A DNA stretch of 64,000 nt, taken from positions 868,001 through 932,000 of the forward strand of contig JAVHNS010000002.1 in the NCBI GenBank assembly GCA_036872755.1, read 5' to 3'. The DNA comes from Orbilia blumenaviensis (Eukaryota; Ascomycota; Orbiliomycetes; Orbiliales; Orbiliaceae). A model generated the notes under the pieces. It saw only the letters and a program-made list of their open reading frames with translations. It was not told where the DNA came from and searched no databases. Shown piece after piece: positions 9,001 through 20,047 of this stretch (the stretch's first letter is position 1; each line of letters begins with the position of its first letter). The position numbers were made by a program, and so were the translations under genes.

Positions 9001-11945
9001 CGGCTAGCAGCAGTCTTAAGTGCCATGCCACCGTTCGCACTAAGGTCGGCGTCACCTTCCTTCACGAGAATCTCAACAGCAGCATAATTTGTCGGCGTCT
9101 TATTGATCTCTTGTATCAGAGTGTCGGACACCGTATCACCGCGTAGCCCCGATCTTAAAAACAGCGGGATCATAGCAGCTCTCGCACCATCTGATAGCCT
9201 ATCAACAAGTGGAAACGCGGCTGCCATCGCTGCCATACCATCGCTACAATTCGTACATTTCGGGATGACCATTCTAACGAGTTGGTCGTCGCCAGTCTGA
9301 ACCGCTTTCTTGAGCGAAGCACCACCATCATATACAACAGATGCCCCACTAGCTAGCAAAAGCTGAACAACAGTGTAGTTTTTCCTCTCTACAGCAGAGA
9401 CAAGTAGCTTTGACAATGGTATTCCCTTCGCGCCAGCGGCAATAAGCTTTTGTGCCATGGGATACAGATCCTTAGTATCCATCTTGAGCGTGTCGAATAC
9501 GGCATTTGCTACTTCTGTGGTTATCCGGTTCCGTAGAAGGGTATCCAGCATTGCCTCATCTGACTCGGAAACGGCATGGATTAGAATCGTACCATTCGCG
9601 TACCCAACATCAGCGTTATTCGATAGCAGCAAGCTAATAATGGTCCACTGCTTTTTTCGGACAGCGTTCAGCAAAGCCCGGTTAACAGGGTCACCGTATG
9701 CCCCCTTTGCAAGTAGGAGACCCATCAGCTCGTGTAGTTGTGTCTCGTCCAGGAACATATCAATCGCCGCAAAGGCTGTTGAGGCAGAATCCGGTCCTAT
9801 CACTCCCTTAAGAAGAACTTTGACTTTCCGAGTATCCACTGCCGTGATTGCATGTACAAGGGCTTCCGCGTTGTTGTATTCTACTGACACTCCGCCGTCG
9901 ATGAGGAGGTTGAGAAGGTCGTTATAGCCAGCCCTAACAGCTTGTACTAGCAACCTCGCAGCATTGTCACCGATGCCTCCGGCTGATAATAGGCGTGATG
10001 ATAACTGCTTGATGTTCTCTTCCGTTTGTGAAGCAAATTGTATCTCTCCGAATGCTAGATCGAGGTATTCCGGGACGGGCGGCCGAACCAGCAACAAAGA
10101 CACAAGATTGAGCTGACATAGAGATATAACGTGTCTTAATGCGGCCGCCTGGTCATAATTCACATCGACGTCGAATTCCAACAGCAGGTTAATTAGGTTT
10201 GTATCCTTTTCAATGACGACTTGGACCAAGGCTCGAGCAAGATCGTCTCCCCGTGCTCCGGCGCATAGTAGAATCTCGATAAGAATAAGTCGCAAGGCAG
10301 GCTCAAAGTTAGCAAGCATTACAGTATTGACTGCCGACATAAGATATATTTGTGAGATCTCATACGATGGCGTGACCTGGTTTAGGATCATCTTGAGGAG
10401 GATGTCCCATCGTCCAGACTTCGCAGCCGCCATTATTGCCTCCGCGTTGTTGTACTCTAGATCTGCGCCATTGGCGACTAACAGTTCTACCATATCAACA
10501 TATCCCATATCCACAATTCCTTTCAGCGGGCGTGTGAGACATTCTTTAGCAAGAGGAGTAGAGGAGCGGAGAATCAATTTAACGATGTCAAAATATCCTG
10601 CCGCTACCATACTCTCGAAAGCTGTTGATGAAGAGTTCGGATCAGCGCCGTACTCCAGTAAGACTCTGATCGCATCGATGTTGGCATTCCTCATAGCAAT
10701 CTGATATGCTTCGTTCAAGCTCGCCTGTTTGACACCCCGTGAGGCTAGAACTTGTATTACATTGATTTTGCCTCGCTCGGTCGCATCTTGGAGGTATCTC
10801 GCGGGGACTTCGGCATTGGCATCGCTCTTCCCAAGATGCATTTTCGACACCAGACTATCCTTGGCCTGCTTGTAAATGTTGACATCTGCTCCCATGTTCA
10901 AGAGCGCTTCGACTGTAGCTGCGCACTCGATGTCCAATCCAGGTCCTGTAGTTGGTTGCTGTACCTCAAGTCCAAGTAAATAGCTAAGTTCTTTGAACTT
11001 GAACGTCGCTGTTTGTGCTTCATTGCCGCTTGTTACTTTGATCGTTTTCTTCCTTAAGAAACCGGTGCCTGAAGCGGACGGAGGCTTATAGTCGGGCTGA
11101 GAACGACGTATTGTTATTAACTTTTCGCGAACCGAGCCGATAGTCCCCTGATCGCTGAATGTAGGCCGAGGAGGGGTTTGTAATGGAGGCTCTGGTGAAG
11201 CTTTGGCGACACCGCTTCGGGATGCGAGGCTGGCTAAGCGGTTTTGAAGTTTTGGGTTGGGCGTTCGGAATTGTGACTGGAATGGCTGTGCATTGGCCTG
11301 AGGGGGTTGTATTGGAGAGGCCTGTATCGGCGACGCCGTCGATGTCGGTATAGAGGAGGCATTTTGGGAGGTATTGAATGATCCTACAGGGCTCGTAGGG
11401 CTGGTATGCGAAGACGAGTGATCCATAGGATAATCTGGGTATGGATGACCCGACGGACCTATAATAACACCAAACAAAAGTCGAGCAAAAGTCAATTCGT
11501 GAACCCAAAGATGATTGTTTTCATTTCAGAAAAAAAAAAAAAAAAAAAAAAAAAAAAGCCAACCAGTTGATATAGAAAGGTGAGCCTAGGGTCCAAGGTT
11601 ATATTTGAGATTCTTATATTAAAAGTAACGTACCAGGTAATGAGAAGTTCCTATTGTGAGGATGCGGATTCAATTGGGGCTGTGCATCAGAAGCCGCGTT
11701 GACCGGACGCCTTGAAGACCAGTTGAAGGTAGAGTGACGACGGCCATTTACAAGGCTTGGAGGAACAGAGGAAGGACCGGCGCCTGCCAATGCAATTGTT
11801 TCATTAGCCAGATATGTACAGGTACGTATGTCAATACATACATTAGTATGCATAGGACAATATTGGTGACGGATGCTTTAAATAGAGTGGCAGGCATCTG
11901 CATACCCTCGAACGAGAATTGACGGTGTGGAACCGTTCCGGACAT
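6088..11945 (-). CDS. Giant ankyrin-repeat protein with C-terminal coiled coil (about 1834 aa)
   Basis: Four-exon model: 11945-11906, 11783-11634, 11458-7454 and 7397-6088. Introns are 122, 175 and 56 nt, and all phases agree. The last join recreates an ankyrin loop (IESGANVNF). Residues about 1-250 are Ser/Pro/Thr-rich. About residues 250-1500 are ankyrin-type helices with LLL..GADV motifs, arranged in about ten longer modules of about 90-95 residues that start G-D-x-V/A. About residues 1650-1790 are strongly charged (Glu/Arg/Lys/Gln) and predicted coiled coil. The tail is Gly/Pro-rich. There is no signal peptide or membrane segment, so an intracellular scaffold role is likely; the partner is unknown. 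Intron 2 carries a 28-nt T tract on the coding strand. The first two small exons are less certain, and translation could instead begin within exon 3 at MDHSSS. Confidence 0.8.
11530..11557. repeat. 28-nt poly(A) tract inside an intron of the ankyrin gene
   Basis: 28 consecutive A on the plus strand, i.e. T28 on the coding strand of the ankyrin gene. It lies within predicted intron 2, about 70 nt upstream of its acceptor. Confidence 0.95.
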
Positions 11946-12162
11946 ATTCCAAATGCCCCGACCCGTACTTCGTATACCCAGAAGGACAGAATATCCGCGA
12001 AACTAACAGGTAAGCCGGTACGCGGACAAGTGCCCAGTCAAGCCAGGGCAGGGCAGGGCAGAACAGGATGGCCACGAAAATAATAAATTGTGTAATCAAA
12101 CGTCGTCTAGTAACGGCCGAATTGGGCCGACTTCCATATCTGACTAGTCGCGCGAAGGTCCC

Positions 12163-12198
12163 TTGCCTGGCCTGGCCTGGCCTGGTCCGGTCCGGTTC
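12163..12198. repeat. CCTGG / TCCGG short tandem array
   Basis: Imperfect pentamer repeat of CCTGG units passing into TCCGG units. An inversely oriented GGGCA/CCAGG run lies about 110 bp upstream, around 12043-12061. Confidence 0.8.
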
Positions 12199-12388
12199 AA
12201 TTTGCGGGGTTGTTTTAACGTTTGGGACGAAAGATGCAAATGCAGGAACCCTTCACAAAGCGAGATCGATTTTCGGTTGGTCCGATGATACTGTGATGGG
12301 TCACTGATGGAGTTAGGTAAGCTTGAGTACTTGGCTGGCCAGCTATTTGGACGTAAGTAGATAGCTGTTAGTGGGAAAGGGTTTTTTT

Positions 12389-12392
<4 letters not shown>

Positions 12393-12419
<27 letters not shown>
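12393..12419. repeat. 27-nt poly(A) tract
   Basis: A27 preceded by T9 at 12382-12390 and a short ATA spacer, in the region upstream of the ankyrin gene. Confidence 0.95.
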
Positions 12420-13954
12420 CTGATGTGGTGTGTGGGCAAGCACCGGTTATATCAGCGCTCTAGGGAAGGTAACGTGAGGAGCTGAGGGAAGAGATGAAGC
12501 CGAAGAAACACGACAGAGAGAAGAGAGAGAGAGGGAGAGAGAAAACTAGTTAATGGAAATCAAACGAGCGTATTGTGAAAGGTCAGGACGAACGGTGGGG
12601 TTTTTCAGCAGTAGCAGCTCAGAGCGCTAGCCAGCTGATAGCGATCGTTGATAGCGTAGATGACAGATGAGAGAGGAGGAGTAGCTGGCCGAAGTGGTTA
12701 GGGAAGGAAATGCTCAAAGGAAACCGTGCATACCAAGCGGCACCATATGCATATGCGCATGGGGGTTTGACTATGGCTGTGGCTATTCTGGGCCGGTCGG
12801 GTGGATCCCTGCAGGCCGCTAACCACGGAGGATGTAGCTGTCCGTCAGGGCCAGCTGCGAGCCGTTTCGCATCAGATTATCGATCTGCCAGAGCTACAAA
12901 CAATAGGGATAATCTCGGTCGCTGAATTCGAACAGGATTATTGAAAACTGATGGCCTGTGACTACCGGCTCGCAAATGGCGTGGTGGACTGGGCAAGCAC
13001 CCACTACTAATTATAATTATAGATTCGACGACTGGATTTGACGAGTCTTGTTTGCAACGTTTGGGGTCCCAGACGAATATCGTATCGGTGATATCTTGGA
13101 ACGAGGCGAAGGAGTTGACAAGCTTAACTAGTATGCTAGTTCAAGCTTGCTTCCTTGTTAACTCTTCCTAATATAGCACCACCATTAATCACCATCGTCC
13201 GTATGTATAGTAAGATATATGTTGTACCATTAAGTATTGAATAGAATACTGCTAATACTAGTCTTATATTACCAACTGTGCCATATATTACCGTTATATC
13301 ATAGCTGACTGGCTGATTGCTTATAGTATTATAGCTGTACCCTCGGACTGTCTACAGCTAATTGATGCTAAGACACAGCTAGCGAATCCACCAAGTTCAG
13401 TACACGCACAGTTTTATACTTCATATCAGTGCAGGGCTTGGCCTGTAAACCAAACGCATGTTGGTCGTCTACCAGAAGGGATCCGAGCCTCAATTGAGCC
13501 GAAGCATTCCAATTGGATTCAGGGATGTCGTTATGCAGCACGATATCTTACTGTCGGACCAACCCTAGAATTTACATGGCGCCTAAACTTCAGCCTTCGG
13601 ATCTCGAACCTCCTCACAACCTTAGTGCTAGTCATATTTCGTTAAATACCTACTTAGATGGATAATAATTCCTGAGCAGGTACTTTGACATAATACTTCT
13701 AGTGTAAAAAGTACTTAGGAGGCGCCTAAGTAATAATATAATGCTACCTATACATACTACACTTCGAACGTTAACAAGAGTAGATCATAGCACCTCAAAG
13801 GAACAGGCGGAGCCGCCTCGCCCTCTCCCAGCTCTGATTCCGAAGCCAGCTACAGACCAGGTTAGAAGCAACACAAAGTAACCCTTGTTTCCACCTGCGG
13901 CCGAAACCCGGCCACAAGTGGTTTAACATCCGATATTTGGGTCTTTATTTATTC

Positions 13955-14057
13955 TATTTTTTTTTTTTTATTCTATTTATTATTATTATTATTATTTTAT
14001 TATTTTATTATTTTATTATTATTACTATTTTTATTATTATATACTTTTTTTTTTTTA
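13955..14057. repeat. ATT / poly(T) microsatellite
   Basis: Runs of T and repeats of TTA/ATT trinucleotides and TTTTA pentamers over about 100 bp. Confidence 0.9.
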
Positions 14058-14948
14058 GTAAATTTCTGTTTTTTGATTCGCTTATCTCAACACTAGCTTC
14101 ATCGAATTGGCTACTGAATTTGTCTTTGAATTTACCACGTCTACCATTGACTTTGTTGACCTTGCCATTTAATAGCCAGAAGCAACGCACGGTAAAAATG
14201 TTGTGTAACATGCGCGCGGTTAGCTGCAGTCCGGCACCAGAAATGCTTGAAAGGTGCCCTGTTATGAAGAAATATCAGGCATTCGATTATTAGTAGAGCC
14301 TCAAGCTTTAAAGCAACATATACTTGTTAGAATTGTGCCTCCAACAGCGAGTACGTTGGTATTTTGATGATGTGACATTGACGAGAATTAGTTGTGTGGG
14401 TGTGGCGCGAAAATATTAATACGGAATTTGGTGATACAGCGTTAGCTACTCAGGGAAAAATCGAAGAAATCAGCGGAGAAGAAACCAGAGAGATAAGGAC
14501 CAAGGGGTCATAGCTTGGGGGAAGGAAGGGGATCTCCAGGTGCCTAGGAAGAGGGAACAGAGCAGTGCAGGGGTGGGCCCATGGGGGCCTGTGATATCAT
14601 GACGGAGGGTGAACGGCGTAAGAAGACACTTAGAAGCATACCATATCAATTGATTTTAATTAAATGAAACCGACTTAGGGTTTAGTACTTGGTGCTTACT
14701 CGGTATAGGTATAATCATAGCCTCCATCTTAGTACTAGTAGTATCCGAGCGGGCATATCCAAGCGGACATCTGAATAATGACATAGAGGGTGTAATATAC
14801 GGAACTAGGTGTGATGTATCTAAAATTATTCTAGGAAGCTAGAACAGGTCTCGTAGATTTATAAACCAGCTTTCAGGAAGCGGCTAGGTAAGATATTTAC
14901 GATTTTCTAATCTAACTTTGCGGCAATTTATTCTTTATAAATCTAGCT

Positions 14949-14953
14949 TATCC
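14949..14953. repeat. Copia target-site duplication, left (TATCC)
   Basis: TATCC directly precedes the left LTR and is repeated at 27232-27236 directly after the right LTR. Confidence 0.95.
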
Positions 14954-15094
14954 TGATAGAACCCTTTTGGTGTGATGTAGAATGATTGATTCTCCTAAGT
15001 ACATTTTCCTTTGGAGAAAAATATCTATCTAGCTCTGCTCTCGCTAATGATCTCATAATCAACACACACACACAGATCTACATATAATCTATCA
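14954..15094 (-). repeat. Copia LTR (3' LTR of the minus-strand element)
   Basis: 141 bp bounded by TGATAG and CTATCA, a perfect 6-bp terminal inverted repeat. It has an (AC)n run near 15063-15073. It pairs with 27091-27231. Confidence 0.95.
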
Positions 15095-15107
15095 TCCCCC
15101 CCAGTTT
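15095..15107 (-). other. Copia polypurine tract
   Basis: On the minus strand AAACTGGGGGGGA lies immediately upstream of the 3' LTR, which is where plus-strand DNA priming occurs in LTR retrotransposons. Confidence 0.8.
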
Positions 15108-15184
15108 GGATGACTCCTAAAGTCTAATCCGAACCCCTCTTTTGAGGTCTTATACCTGTGACAACCAGCTAAATATAAATATAA

Positions 15185-15862
15185 TTAGTTCCTCAACTCA
15201 AAATTCTCCCCACAAGACGTACACGTAACCCATACATCAAATACCTTTTTATTTAATTCATAATAATGCATATCCATTCCTATCGCAATACACACCCATC
15301 TGAATAAATCCTTCGGAAATGGTTTCGTTAGGAAATCCACTAGCATTCTCTCTGTCTGTATCTTTTCAACCCTCAACATACCCATCTCTACCTGTTAACT
15401 AACAAAACACCTACTAATATCCACGTGCTTCATATTATTTAAAGCATTAAAATTGTGTACCACATCAATTACGCCCTTATTATCACCATATAAAGTCAAC
15501 TTAATCTCCACACCAACACATAATTCCTGGACTAATAATTTCAACCAAATCATTTCTCTCACCACTGCACTCATACCTATATACTCAGCTTCTAACGAGG
15601 ACATTAATACCTGTAATTGTTTAAAACTCTTCCATAATATTAAATTATTGTTAATAAATATAAGATATCCACTAGTTAATGTTCCATCAGAATGGTCATA
15701 CCATGAAGAATCCAAATATGCATCTATTGCAATATTCTTCAGATCAATCAATATATAAACCAGTTTCGCATCCTTTATCCCTGCTATATACCAGAACATA
15801 TTCGTCAAGTAAACATCATAATGAGACTTAGAACTACTATTAAATTGACAAAGTTTTATCAA
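15185..15862 (-). pseudogene. Copia RNase H relic
   Basis: Two open fragments (15862-15395 and 15385-15185) match the C-terminal part of copia polyproteins: an AYLDSSWYD-like first catalytic region, SLEAEYIGMS, YGDNKGVIDV, KHVDI, then RVEKIQTERMLVDFLTKPF. Stops near 15394 and in flanking sequence break the frame. The identification is firm from motif order; it is not functional. Confidence 0.85.
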
Positions 15863-16084
15863 TCCTTGCGCAAGGTCTGATCAAGTATAATTTAATAGAT
15901 AATTCAAAAACCCTATCTTCTGACAGTAGTTCTTTACAGCCACTTTATTTATTTCAGGTGAATCAACATAAAATTTCTTGAGATCCGTCGCAAAAAAAAT
16001 CGATCGTGCCATCATATTGCCGAAAAATTCGTCAACTATCAATTTGATATAGTAGGCTTGATTAATTGTTATAAATCCGTCATC

Positions 16085-16558
16085 TTACACAATATTTATA
16101 CCAATATACAACGTTGCAGGCCCCAATTTCTTCACCCTAAATGATTCCTTTAATTTATCCTCAAGATATACCACTTCCTCATCAAAACCAAAAGTTAAAA
16201 TATCGTCGACGTGACATATTACATATATGTCTTTTTCTGCATAAAACCAAAAGGAGTAATCTGTATCCACTCTCTTATATCCTTCCTCTATTAGGAAGTC
16301 GTGTAACCTTCAGTACCATAGATTTGCCGACTATCTCAGATTATAAACTACCTTATAGAATTTCCAAATTTCTCCAAATTTTCTTCCTAAATATAACGGC
16401 GCCGACATATATATATCACCTTTAATCATCTTATTTAAGAAAGCTGTTATAAAATCAAATATTATTATTTTTTGCTTCTTAAAAATAGCAAAAATAAGAA
16501 ATAATCGAAATGATGTTGTCTGAACTACTGGAGCGTATAAGGTATGGTAATTGATCAT
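16085..16558 (-). pseudogene. Copia reverse-transcriptase relic
   Basis: Fragment 16558-16331 reads YAPVVQTTSFRLFL, FDFITAFLN and DIYMSAPLY, the start of copia reverse transcriptase. Fragment 16270-16085 carries YVICHVDDILTFG, with HVDD where YVDD is normal, and LGPATLYIGI. A stop separates the two. The DNA is very AT-rich, consistent with RIP. Confidence 0.85.
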
Positions 16559-17099
16559 TAAGTCTGGTTACAAATCTTCTTTGGCCACTAATCTGGTTTT
16601 ATATTTTATTATTTCCCCAGTTGTATTCCTCTTTAAATCATATATTTATCTCGACTTGATTACCTTTTCTTTCGGTACGTCCTCAACAATTATGAAAACC
16701 TTATTCGTTATAAATGAGTTGAGTTCATCTTTCATCGCTTAAAACCACTTATCTTTTTCCAGCAATAAAAAAATATTGTAATAATATGTTAGTATTTTCA
16801 TTTCCCTAAATGCTATAAATCTAGCGCTTAGAATATCCTAAGCCGGCATCACAATTGGAGTATTTTTTTTTTCATCCTTCTACGTTAAAATATCAAACTC
16901 TTCATCCCATAATTTCTCATCGCTAATTGGTATTGTTGTTTTAGGTATTTCGTTAAATATTTGCGATTTTAATGATTTTTCATCAAATATCAAATCCTGG
17001 TGGAAAATTGCTTTTTTTGCAATTAAATTGTAAACTTTCCACATATTTTTTGTATCTGAGTATCTAATTATTAAGCATGGACGTGATTTATCTTTAAAC

Positions 17100-17760
17100 T
17101 TTTTTCTATTGTCTGAATAGATGTGTTGTTAAGCTTGATAATTTTATATCTTTAAATAATTCAAATATGGTTTTTGGTTTTTAAGTTTTTCATATGGGCT
17201 AACCTGGTAGTTATAATATGCCGATGGAATTTTATTTTTAATATATACTGTTGTTAAGACTGCATCCCTTCAAAATCTTATCAGCATATTCAATGTTGAT
17301 AGCATCGTATTAGCTTTCTGACATATGTGCATAATTGCTAATTCCATAATTTCGTTCATCTCTAACAATTTCGTTTATATAAACATATATATAATTCTGT
17401 GGGAATTAAAATATTATTTTATAGTTGGACAATTAAACTTTCTACTATTTGCATGTGCTTTTTTTACAGTTGAATTATATTGCTTTTTTACTAACACTCT
17501 CCATTTTTAGAATAATAGTATTGTATCAGTCTTGTGCTTTAGAAAATATGCCCATACTACCCTAGTGTATTAATTAATAATCATTATAAAGTATACATTT
17601 GTATATATATCTTAGATTATCTTTCTTGATAAATCAATATGCACTTTTTTCAATGGAGTAGTAATTGGCGTCATAAGATAATGAGATGGTGTTTGTCACT
17701 ATTTTACTTTTAAACAATTAACACAAAATAATTTTGCTGGTTTAGTTCTTTTTATCATAA
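17100..17760 (-). pseudogene. Copia integrase relic
   Basis: On the minus strand, 17662-17627 encodes TTPLKKVHIDLS, the start of the copia integrase catalytic core. It is preceded by a KxxCxxC-like stretch (AKLFCVNCLK) near 17.72 kb. Many in-frame stops follow. Edges are approximate. Confidence 0.6.
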
Positions 17761-18724
17761 CCCCTTCCGTCTTCATTGGTAATATCTTCATTATTTTCTC
17801 TGATGAGTGGCTAATTTTATTATGTTATAAATCAATCGCCTGTACATTTTTATCACAAGAATTACAACTTATATTGTTATTTTTTTGAAAATTTGTGATA
17901 GACAAATTCTCTAATGTATTTAAGACATAGTATTTTTTATTAATGATTGATGTTGTATAAATAACCTTCCTCATTGTATTATTACTAATTATTATTAGTA
18001 AAACATTATCAGCGAGATTATTTAAAATTTATTTTTGAATAAAATATTTTTTATTGGATAAAACCACTAATATTTTATGTTCTTTAATCTTTAGGGTTGA
18101 TATCAAATTAGGTTTTTTAAACTTTGGTGTATAATACATATTGTGAAGCAATATTGGTACTACAGACTAATTTTTGACTGTTTATATTTTGATATTCTCG
18201 ACCTTTATCGCTTTTATATAGCCATTGCCAACCTTGACTTTTATTGGGTCAATATCATAATATTTTATTAGAATATTTTGATTATGGGTAAAGTAATCTG
18301 ATGTACTGTTATCAATTATCTAGTTATCTTTGGATATCTTATGACTTGGTTTAATTGTTGGTATGTTAGTTGATAGTGCTGTTAAATATTCTAATTGAAT
18401 ACTTTTTTCTTTCGACATTTTTTGCTGTGATATGTGTAATTGTTTGATGCTGAATATAAAATATTCGATTGTATTTGTTTTTTATATTTAAGTTTAATTA
18501 ATAAATAAAATTTTTCCTGATTTAATGGATATAGTATATTTTTATTATCTACACAGTAACATGTTATAGTTACCATATCAATGGTATGGTAAAAACCAAA
18601 TAAACCCATTTTTATTAAAGTTTTCCAATATTAATATACCAAAACTTTTGGTAAACTAGTTAATCGACCAAAACTCAAATAAAACAATCTTATAGGTAAA
18701 CTAGCTAAACGGCTAAATAAAAAT

Positions 18725-18729
18725 AAAAC
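18725..18729. repeat. Gypsy target-site duplication, left (AAAAC)
   Basis: AAAAC precedes the left gypsy LTR and recurs at 25822-25826 after the right LTR. Confidence 0.95.
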
Positions 18730-18941
18730 TGTCAGGCCGCGCACCCACGCGGTGGTGCGCAAAATACAACAAGGTCAACACAACGGCTAGAGCTACCCGG
18801 TCCGGGCAACACGAACACGCGGCGACCCACCCGGAGACCCACCCGGGCAACTTCGGTCCTCGGGCCAACGTCAGATCAGTTCCCTTGATCCGGAAGCAAT
18901 AGAGAGCCGCGGCCTGACGCTGTGATACGCATATCCTTCAG

Positions 18942-18949
18942 TATATAAA
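18942..18949 (+). promoter_or_regulatory. TATA box of the gypsy LTR promoter
   Basis: TATATAAA lies about 35 nt upstream of GTCTTTTAAT (18981-18990), the proposed start of the R region and of the transcript. Spacing fits RNA polymerase II initiation. Confidence 0.6.
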
Positions 18950-18980
18950 GCATAGATAGCAGTCATGTATATAGCTCCTT

Positions 18981-18990
18981 GTCTTTTAAT
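18981..18990 (+). promoter_or_regulatory. Proposed transcript 5' end / self-primer sequence
   Basis: GTCTTTTAAT is the exact reverse complement of ATTAAAAGAC at 19061-19070, just downstream of the LTR. In Tf1 the first bases of the mRNA pair with the primer-binding site. That the transcript starts here is inferred from the TATA spacing. Confidence 0.55.
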
Positions 18991-19060
18991 CTATAACCAT
19001 AACTAAGGTCATATTCTCAACCGTCGTGACACGCACACTCTCGCACATATAACCTTACAT

Positions 19061-19070
19061 ATTAAAAGAC
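19061..19070 (+). promoter_or_regulatory. Gypsy primer-binding site, probably self-primed
   Basis: ATTAAAAGAC starts two bases after the LTR. I do not recognise a tRNA 3'-end complement here (typically beginning TGG), but it pairs perfectly over 10 nt with LTR positions 18981-18990. Confidence 0.65.
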
Positions 19071-19089
19071 CATCTTTCAACCTACTACC

Positions 19090-20045
19090 ATGAGCGCCTC
19101 GCAAGTACCCGCAGCGTCCACCGGAGAGGACGAGTTAATGCAAAGCGCTCCACAGAGCCCAACGGGTCCTGGACCTTCGGGTCCTGGACCTTCGGGAAGC
19201 AGTGGAACGCAGCAGCTCGCCCCACGACCCAGAGACGACAGTCTAGCTATAGCTACCCAATTCGCAAAGCTGGTTAATAGGCCAGACGAATTTACGGGTG
19301 ACCGCGGCAAGACGCGAGCCTTCATTCATCAGATGAGATTGTTCTTTAACTCCAACCGCTGGATGTTCGAAAATAACGAGGAACGCAAAATTAATTTCGC
19401 CCTCAACCAGCTGCGAGGCACTGCGGCTGAGTGGTCCGAACCTCTAGTGGCTCTGATGAACACAGGCAAAACCCCCCAGAGCTAGCAACATGGGAGGCGT
19501 TCGAGCGAGCCGTCACGACTCACTTCGGGGACTTGAACGAAGAAGAAGTAGCCAGACTTGCTATCCTGAAGATACGACAAGAAGGCAAAGTTACCGACTA
19601 CACGACCCGCTTCAACACGCTACGAGCCAAACTACCCCTATGGCATGAGGACACCCTACGTACCCTTTACCACAAAGGCCTTAAAGAGAAAATTCAGAAG
19701 GCTATCCTCGCTGCGACTGGCAGCATGTCGGGGGGACCCAAAGATCTACAGGAGCTCATACAGTTAGCGGTTCGCGTCGAGGGACTGCAAGACCTACATA
19801 TCAAGAATCATCAAACCCGAAATAGTTTACCTCATAACCCACAAGCCCAAGTCGTACCGCAGCAAGCCGCACCGGTATTAGATCAACCAGATCCTATGGA
19901 AATAGACGCCTTCCAGCAAAGAAGATTATCCCCCAGCGAGTATAAGCGTTACAGAGCGAGCAACCTTTGCTTCAAATGTGGAAAATCTGGCCACATGGCA
20001 AGGCAGTGCCGCAGCGGCACGCAGCACAAGGGATCAAAAAAATAA
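19090..20045 (+). pseudogene. gag: Gypsy gag with a one-base frame shift
   Basis: The first frame (19090-19485) encodes an N-terminal Ser/Pro-rich part with a tandem GPGPSGPGPSG, then the retrotransposon gag core (EFTGDRGKTRAFIHQM, FALNQLRGTAAEW) and stops at TAG 19483-19485. The core continues in the -1 frame (LATWEAFERAVTTHFGD, VTDYTTRFNTLRAKL) to a CCHC zinc knuckle (CFKCGKSGHMARQC) and a stop at 20043-20045. The shift lies at the C6 run 19472-19477. A one-base loss from the run, an assembly error, or a programmed event are possible. I see no canonical slippery heptamer in the zero frame there, so mutation or sequencing error is favoured. Confidence 0.85.
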
Positions 20046-20047
20046 TG
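20036..20047 (+). promoter_or_regulatory. gag-pol recoding site: A_AAA_AAA heptamer followed by TAATG
   Basis: Seven As (20036-20042) are read as A-AAA-AAA in the gag frame, followed at once by the TAA stop (20043-20045). A -1 slip here enters the pol frame. The stop also overlaps the pol ATG (20045-20047) as TAATG, the arrangement used for termination-reinitiation. The sequence alone does not decide between the two. Confidence 0.7.

Larger units (their letters stand above)
11946..14948. other. Intergenic region with simple repeats
   Basis: Upstream region of the ankyrin gene and left flank of the copia element. It contains GGGCA repeats (about 12045-12061), a CCTGG/TCCGG pentamer array (about 12163-12198), a T9 + A27 tract (12382-12419), GA-rich simple sequence (about 12510-12545) and an ATT/T-rich microsatellite (about 13955-14057). 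No coding region supported by more than chance ORFs was found, and no tRNA was recognised. Confidence 0.5.
18730..19059 (+). repeat. Gypsy 5' LTR (330 bp)
   Basis: Starts TGTCAGG and ends CTTACA; same sequence as 25492-25821. It contains TATATAAA at 18942-18949. Confidence 0.97.

Noticed and set aside
7879..10704. Plus-strand open frames across the ankyrin gene
   Set aside because: Shadow frames opposite a long real coding exon.
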